From contig CAYZXL010000113.1 of the NCBI GenBank assembly GCA_964482435.1, positions 1 to 8,827 on the forward strand: a stretch of 8,827 bases of DNA, given 5' to 3'. The first letter of the stretch is position 1. The number at the start of each line of letters is the position of its first letter. The notes beneath the pieces are model-generated. The model searched no databases, was not told where the DNA came from, and saw only the letters and a program-made list of their open reading frames with translations. Below, piece after piece: positions 6,629 through 8,827 of the stretch. The position numbers and the translations under genes were made by a program. The DNA comes from CAYZXL01 sp964482435. GTDB lineage: Bacteria; Auribacterota; JABMQX01.

Positions 6629-7084
6629 ATGAGGAAAGTGATTGGTCTTTGCATCGCTGTAGCCTTCGCGGCCGTTTTGTGCCAGGCGGCCATCTGTGAG
6701 GAAGCAACGCCGCCCGCGAAACCCGGACCAGGCGAGCGGCCGGCGCTGACGGAAGAGCAGAGAACGCAACTGAGGGAGGCGATGCAGACCCTGCAGGGAC
6801 TCAGGGAGAAGCTGCGAGATGCCGAGCAGAAAGCCAGGCAGAACCCCGAGGTCGTCAAGGCCTTCGAAGCGGTCAGGAAGGCCCAAGAGGCTGCCAACAA
6901 AGCTCTCGATGAGGCCATCATCAAGGCGAATCCGGACCTTAAGGACGCCGTGAACCAAAGAAGAGCCCTCATGAACAAACTGCAGAAGTTGGGCGGCGGA
7001 CGATTCATGCCCGGAGGCACGCGCGGCGGAACGCGCGGTGGCCGGGGTCGTTCTGGCGGCGCAGGCGGTCAGGGTGCACCCTGA
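6629..7084 (+). CDS. Small secreted coiled-coil protein with Gly/Arg-rich (RGG-like) tail
   Basis: I do not recognise a named family. The 151-residue protein has a Sec signal peptide (MRK, then a hydrophobic run to about residue 20), a Pro-rich linker (EATPPAKPGPGERP), a highly charged, almost certainly helical middle (about residues 40-118: TEEQRTQLREAMQTLQGLREKL and on to NKLQKL) rich in Gln, Glu, Lys and Ala with heptad-like Leu spacing, and a C-terminal tail from residue ~120 of Gly and Arg with GGTRGGTRGG repeats. The layout loosely recalls small periplasmic Spy/CpxP-like helical proteins, but their signature motifs are not seen. Cys8 and Cys18 have no proper lipobox. The start has the best ribosome site in the window (AAAGGAGG, 6615-6622, six bases before ATG). 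It lies 121 bases after the DUF362 gene on the same strand. Confidence 0.85.
   Translation: MRKVIGLCIAVAFAAVLCQAAICEEATPPAKPGPGERPALTEEQRTQLREAMQTLQGLREKLRDAEQKARQNPEVVKAFEAVRKAQEAANKALDEAIIKANPDLKDAVNQRRALMNKLQKLGGGRFMPGGTRGGTRGGRGRSGGAGGQGAP
7019..7042 (+). repeat. 12-bp tandem duplication encoding TRGG TRGG
   Basis: ACGCGCGGCGGA (7019-7030) is followed directly by ACGCGCGGTGGC (7031-7042), ten of twelve bases identical. It encodes the repeated TRGG of the tail and suggests that the tail lengthens or shortens by slippage. Confidence 0.6.
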
Positions 7085-7266
7085 GGCAGCGCAGCGGGTA
7101 TCCTCACCGACATCAGTGATCCGTGGTACCCTGAGGGCTCTAAGCGGCACCTGATACGGGGGGGACGTGGATTTCGGAGCACTGAGGTTGGCCTTGAACC
7201 GGTCAGTCAACTGGAGCAGGTCGGCGTTTTCAATGAGCGCAGGCCTGCTCTTGTGTGGCCGGGGGA

Positions 7267-7437
7267 ATGAAAACGGAGGAACTTATTCCAGCCATACAGG
7301 CTCTCAATGGGTCTTTTGACTCCTCGTGAGAGAAGACAATACTACGTCGGGTTGAAGACGAGATTGTTCGTGCGAGAAAGGCATTCACGGTCGTCACCCC
7401 CTTTGTCAACACAAAGCCACAGCAAGTCCCAAGATGA
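7267..7437 (+). pseudogene. Possible decayed small gene with one in-frame TGA
   Basis: From ATG 7267 the frame reads MKTEELIPAIQALNGSFDSS, then TGA (7327-7329), then 35 more codons (EKTILRRVEDEIVRARKAF, then VVTPFVNTKPQQVPR) to TGA 7435-7437. Both halves have the amphipathic composition of real protein, unlike the surrounding frames. I recognise no family. The ribosome site is weak (a G run abutting the ATG). It could equally be chance. Confidence 0.2.
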
Positions 7438-7604
7438 CCTTGTATTCAGATCCAATGTCAGTCTCCCGCGCACGTCAGCATGCGTCAGGTCCCTCTCTGC
7501 CCCCATGTAAGGAATCAGGGCCTCTGTCCTTCTTCGTGTTCACGTCTCGGAAAGATACCCCGCGTGAAAGGCGTTTCTGGGCTTTCCGGGAGACTCGCGC
7601 CGTA

Positions 7605-7628
7605 CCATTTCGTTCTTGGCCGAAATGG
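7605..7628. repeat. 8-bp perfect inverted repeat
   Basis: CCATTTCG (7605-7612) and CGAAATGG (7621-7628) are exact complements around an 8-base spacer. This is the size of a dimeric regulator site or a small hairpin, but no promoter is evident next to it. Confidence 0.35.
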
Positions 7629-7736
7629 GCCTTTGCACATGTTTTGGCCAGTATCTGAAGGGCCTCTATTGAGAAGTCGTAGAAATCAAAGGGATTTCCG
7701 AGAAGACCTCAAGGCTCGTGCTGACGACATTCCAGG

Positions 7737-7934
7737 TCACGGTTGTCCGCTGAGACGGTAGAAGCGCTTGAGGACGCCGGAGGCCATGGGGGATGTCCCC
7801 GTTGCGGTGCCGTCGTCAAGCCATTCCATGAGGCCGCCGGTGCCAGCCAGCGTCGAGGCAGCGTTCCAGGCGGTTGTGAGAGAGTCGGTGAAGTAGACGA
7901 CATAGGTCTGGTCCGCGATGCTGTGCCAGGTGAT
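7737..7934 (-). pseudogene. C-terminal fragment of a large secreted protein
   Basis: Read on the minus strand from 7934 to the TGA at 7739-7737, the sequence gives about 65 codons: ITWHSIADQTYVVYFTDSL, then AGTGGLMEWLDDGTATG, then GVLKRFYRLSGQP and stop. This Y-V-Y-x-DSL ... W ... D-D-G ... FYRL pattern is the C-terminal beta-sandwich-like end often seen in large secreted proteins of PVC-type bacteria. Going upstream, the frame hits a stop (TAG at 7946-7944) just beyond the point where transposase sequence begins in another frame, so only the tail of the original gene survives. It has no start or ribosome site. No function can be assigned beyond probable cell-surface or extracellular location of the parent protein. 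Confidence 0.65.
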
Positions 7935-7935
7935 G

Positions 7936-8334
7936 TGGGCGACCTACGGGTCGAGTCAGTAAATGCTCGACGTTACCGTATCGTATTGGATTGGCTTTTA
8001 GTCGGATGGCGTAGAAGTACCCCTCTGCTTCGAGGCAGCGATACACATGGGGATCAGCAAAACCCGCGTCTCCACGGAAGAACCGCAGGACGTCACAGCC
8101 TCGATAACGAGCAATGATGGGCTCCAGAACGCTCTGCCAATCCTCGGCACTATGGACATTGCCATTGCGAAGGAGGGCTCGCTCAATATCGCCGTAGTGA
8201 TTGAAGCAGAAAAGCGGATGATAACAGGTACACTCGAAGTAGCCATCGTAGGCAGAGCCTTCCTGATTGCCGTAGGTCGGGCTGACGGAACTGTCTATAT
8301 CCAGCGCGCTTCTACTGGACTCTATTCTATGAGC
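7936..8334 (-). pseudogene. IS1380-family transposase fragment, truncated at both ends
   Basis: The minus-strand frame (open from 8400 to 7816) contains about 130 residues of clear IS1380-type DDE transposase: ALDIDSSVSPTYG with its Asp pair (from about 8307), GYFECTCYHPLFCFN, the FFRGDAGFA block with the second Asp, LEAEGYFYAIRLKAN and HLLTRPVGRP, ending at 7936. Full-length family members are around 430-480 residues. The N-terminal region and everything after RPVGRP, including the third acidic residue, are missing. Downstream of 7936 this frame reads through the secreted-protein tail in the wrong frame. Upstream, similarity fades at about 8334, 50 bases from the neighbouring isomerase stop. 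No terminal repeats were found. The fragment cannot be active. Confidence 0.82.
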
Positions 8335-8383
8335 CTGAAACAGGGCTTCGCAGCACTGTCGGTGCCTGCTTTCGGGTCGTAAG

Positions 8384-8827
8384 TCAGCCTTCCTGCACAA
8401 CCTCCAGACCCATCAGGTGGGCTAAGTGACGGATGCTCTGGGTGTGGTCCCCATAGTAGGCGACGCGGTGCAGAGAGGCATAGTAGTCCTTGGCGCTGGC
8501 GCCGAGCACGCCGCCGCCCCAATTGGCCAGCAGCCTGTCCGCGTCGTCGACCTCGGCCACGAGTTCCGTCCGGCAGCCTCGTTCTTCACCTTTGGGAACC
8601 TTGGGGACCTCGATGATCTTGCCGGTGAACATCAGCAGGGTGTCGAGGTGGACCAATTTGGTGAAGGTGATTTTCTGCCCGATTTTGTAATGGACCTCGG
8701 TAACCGCGCCGCCACGGACCTCCGCGTGCCGGCGGAGCAGATAGGGCGCCTTCGGGCCGGCAGGGCCCTCCATTCTCAGCGGGGCCGAGCAGTGGGAAAG
8801 ATGAAAGGCGTTCTTGGCGGTGTCAAC
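8384..8827 (-). CDS. L-fucose/L-arabinose isomerase-like protein, C-terminal part (open at right edge)
   Basis: The minus-strand frame is open from the window edge at 8827 to TGA 8386-8384, giving 147 residues: AFHLSHCSAPLRM, then VTEVHYKIGQKITFTKLVHL, MFTGKIIEVP, GCRTELVAEVDDADRLLANW and, near the end, SLHRVAYYGDHTQSIRHLAHL, then EVVQEG. The pattern matches the C-terminal alpha/beta domain of FucI/AraA-like ketol isomerases, including the conserved His before YGD that corresponds to a metal/substrate-binding position in the family (inferred). Such enzymes interconvert aldoses and ketoses in the cytoplasm with Mn2+. The ATG at 8773 is internal, not the start: coding similarity continues to the edge. 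The natural C-terminus seems intact, so the gene may be whole beyond the window. It is the most downstream gene of a minus-strand unit; transposon relics follow 50 bases after. Confidence 0.75.
   Translation of the reverse strand, partial: VDTAKNAFHLSHCSAPLRMEGPAGPKAPYLLRRHAEVRGGAVTEVHYKIGQKITFTKLVHLDTLLMFTGKIIEVPKVPKGEERGCRTELVAEVDDADRLLANWGGGVLGASAKDYYASLHRVAYYGDHTQSIRHLAHLMGLEVVQEG

Larger units (their letters stand above)
7085..7736. other. Gene-poor stretch of about 650 bp
   Basis: No confidently supported gene on either strand. Open frames at 7307-7510, 7434-7658, 7480-7761 (plus) and 7230-7412 (minus) overlap one another and show no family pattern or ribosome site. Two things stand out: a plus-strand frame at 7267-7437 that looks protein-like apart from one in-frame TGA, and an 8-bp perfect inverted repeat at 7605-7628. 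The next coding remnant (minus strand) ends at 7737. Confidence 0.5.

Noticed and set aside
7327..7329. TGA as a selenocysteine codon
   Set aside because: No SECIS-like element directly after it, no known selenoprotein family pattern and no start with a good ribosome site.
506..7700. 13-base exact inverted match, CGGAAATCCCTTT at 506-518 and on the minus strand at 7700-7688
   Set aside because: About one 13-base match is expected by chance in a window of this length, and similarity does not extend collinearly on either side.
1..8827. CRISPR array, rRNA or phage genes
   Set aside because: No regularly spaced direct repeats, no conserved rRNA segments and no phage structural or integrase motifs were seen.

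Overview
The window looks like a chromosomal stretch from an uncultured bacterium, probably of the PVC/Planctomycetes, Armatimonadota or Hydrogenedentota kind. That placement is inferred from gene content: Tat-exported sugar isomerase and aldo/keto reductase genes, a DUF362 protein, and the tail of a large secreted protein ending in a FYRLSGQP-type motif. It is not a phylogenetic result. Start sites carry strong GGAGG-type Shine-Dalgarno sequences and the DNA is moderately GC-rich.

Layout, left to right. Positions 1-304 (minus) hold the N-terminal part of an IS1634/IS4-type transposase that runs off the left edge. It appears to have lost a large internal segment in frame, and it has a very good sigma70-type promoter so close to its ATG that the message would be leaderless. 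A gene-poor stretch of about 1 kb follows (305-1375), with a few hairpins and a promoter for a YjbQ/UPF0047 gene at 1376-1798. After another gene-poor stretch, a 50-residue N-terminal stub of a GuaA/ExsB-like PP-loop ATPase (2188-2337) runs in frame into a Tat-exported TIM-barrel sugar isomerase/epimerase (2368-3441). Next on the same strand are a Tat-exported aldo/keto reductase (3678-4682), a membrane-anchored DUF362 protein (4798-6507) and a small secreted coiled-coil protein with an RGG-like tail (6629-7084). Each has its own ribosome binding site.

The right-hand part is a graveyard. After about 650 bp of mostly non-coding DNA (with one possible decayed ORF), the minus strand carries the last ~63 codons of a secreted protein gene (7737-7934). 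This is joined directly, in a different frame, to a two-end-truncated IS1380-family transposase (7936-8334). Next to that is the C-terminal half or less of an L-fucose/L-arabinose isomerase-like enzyme (8384-8827), open at the right edge.

How the genes may work together: the exported isomerase and exported aldo/keto reductase, with a DUF362 protein anchored in the membrane, could act together on sugars outside the cytoplasm. This rests only on co-orientation and shared export signals. The flanking relics (two damaged transposases, a decapitated PP-loop gene and an orphan secreted-protein tail) show repeated deletion and recombination at this locus.
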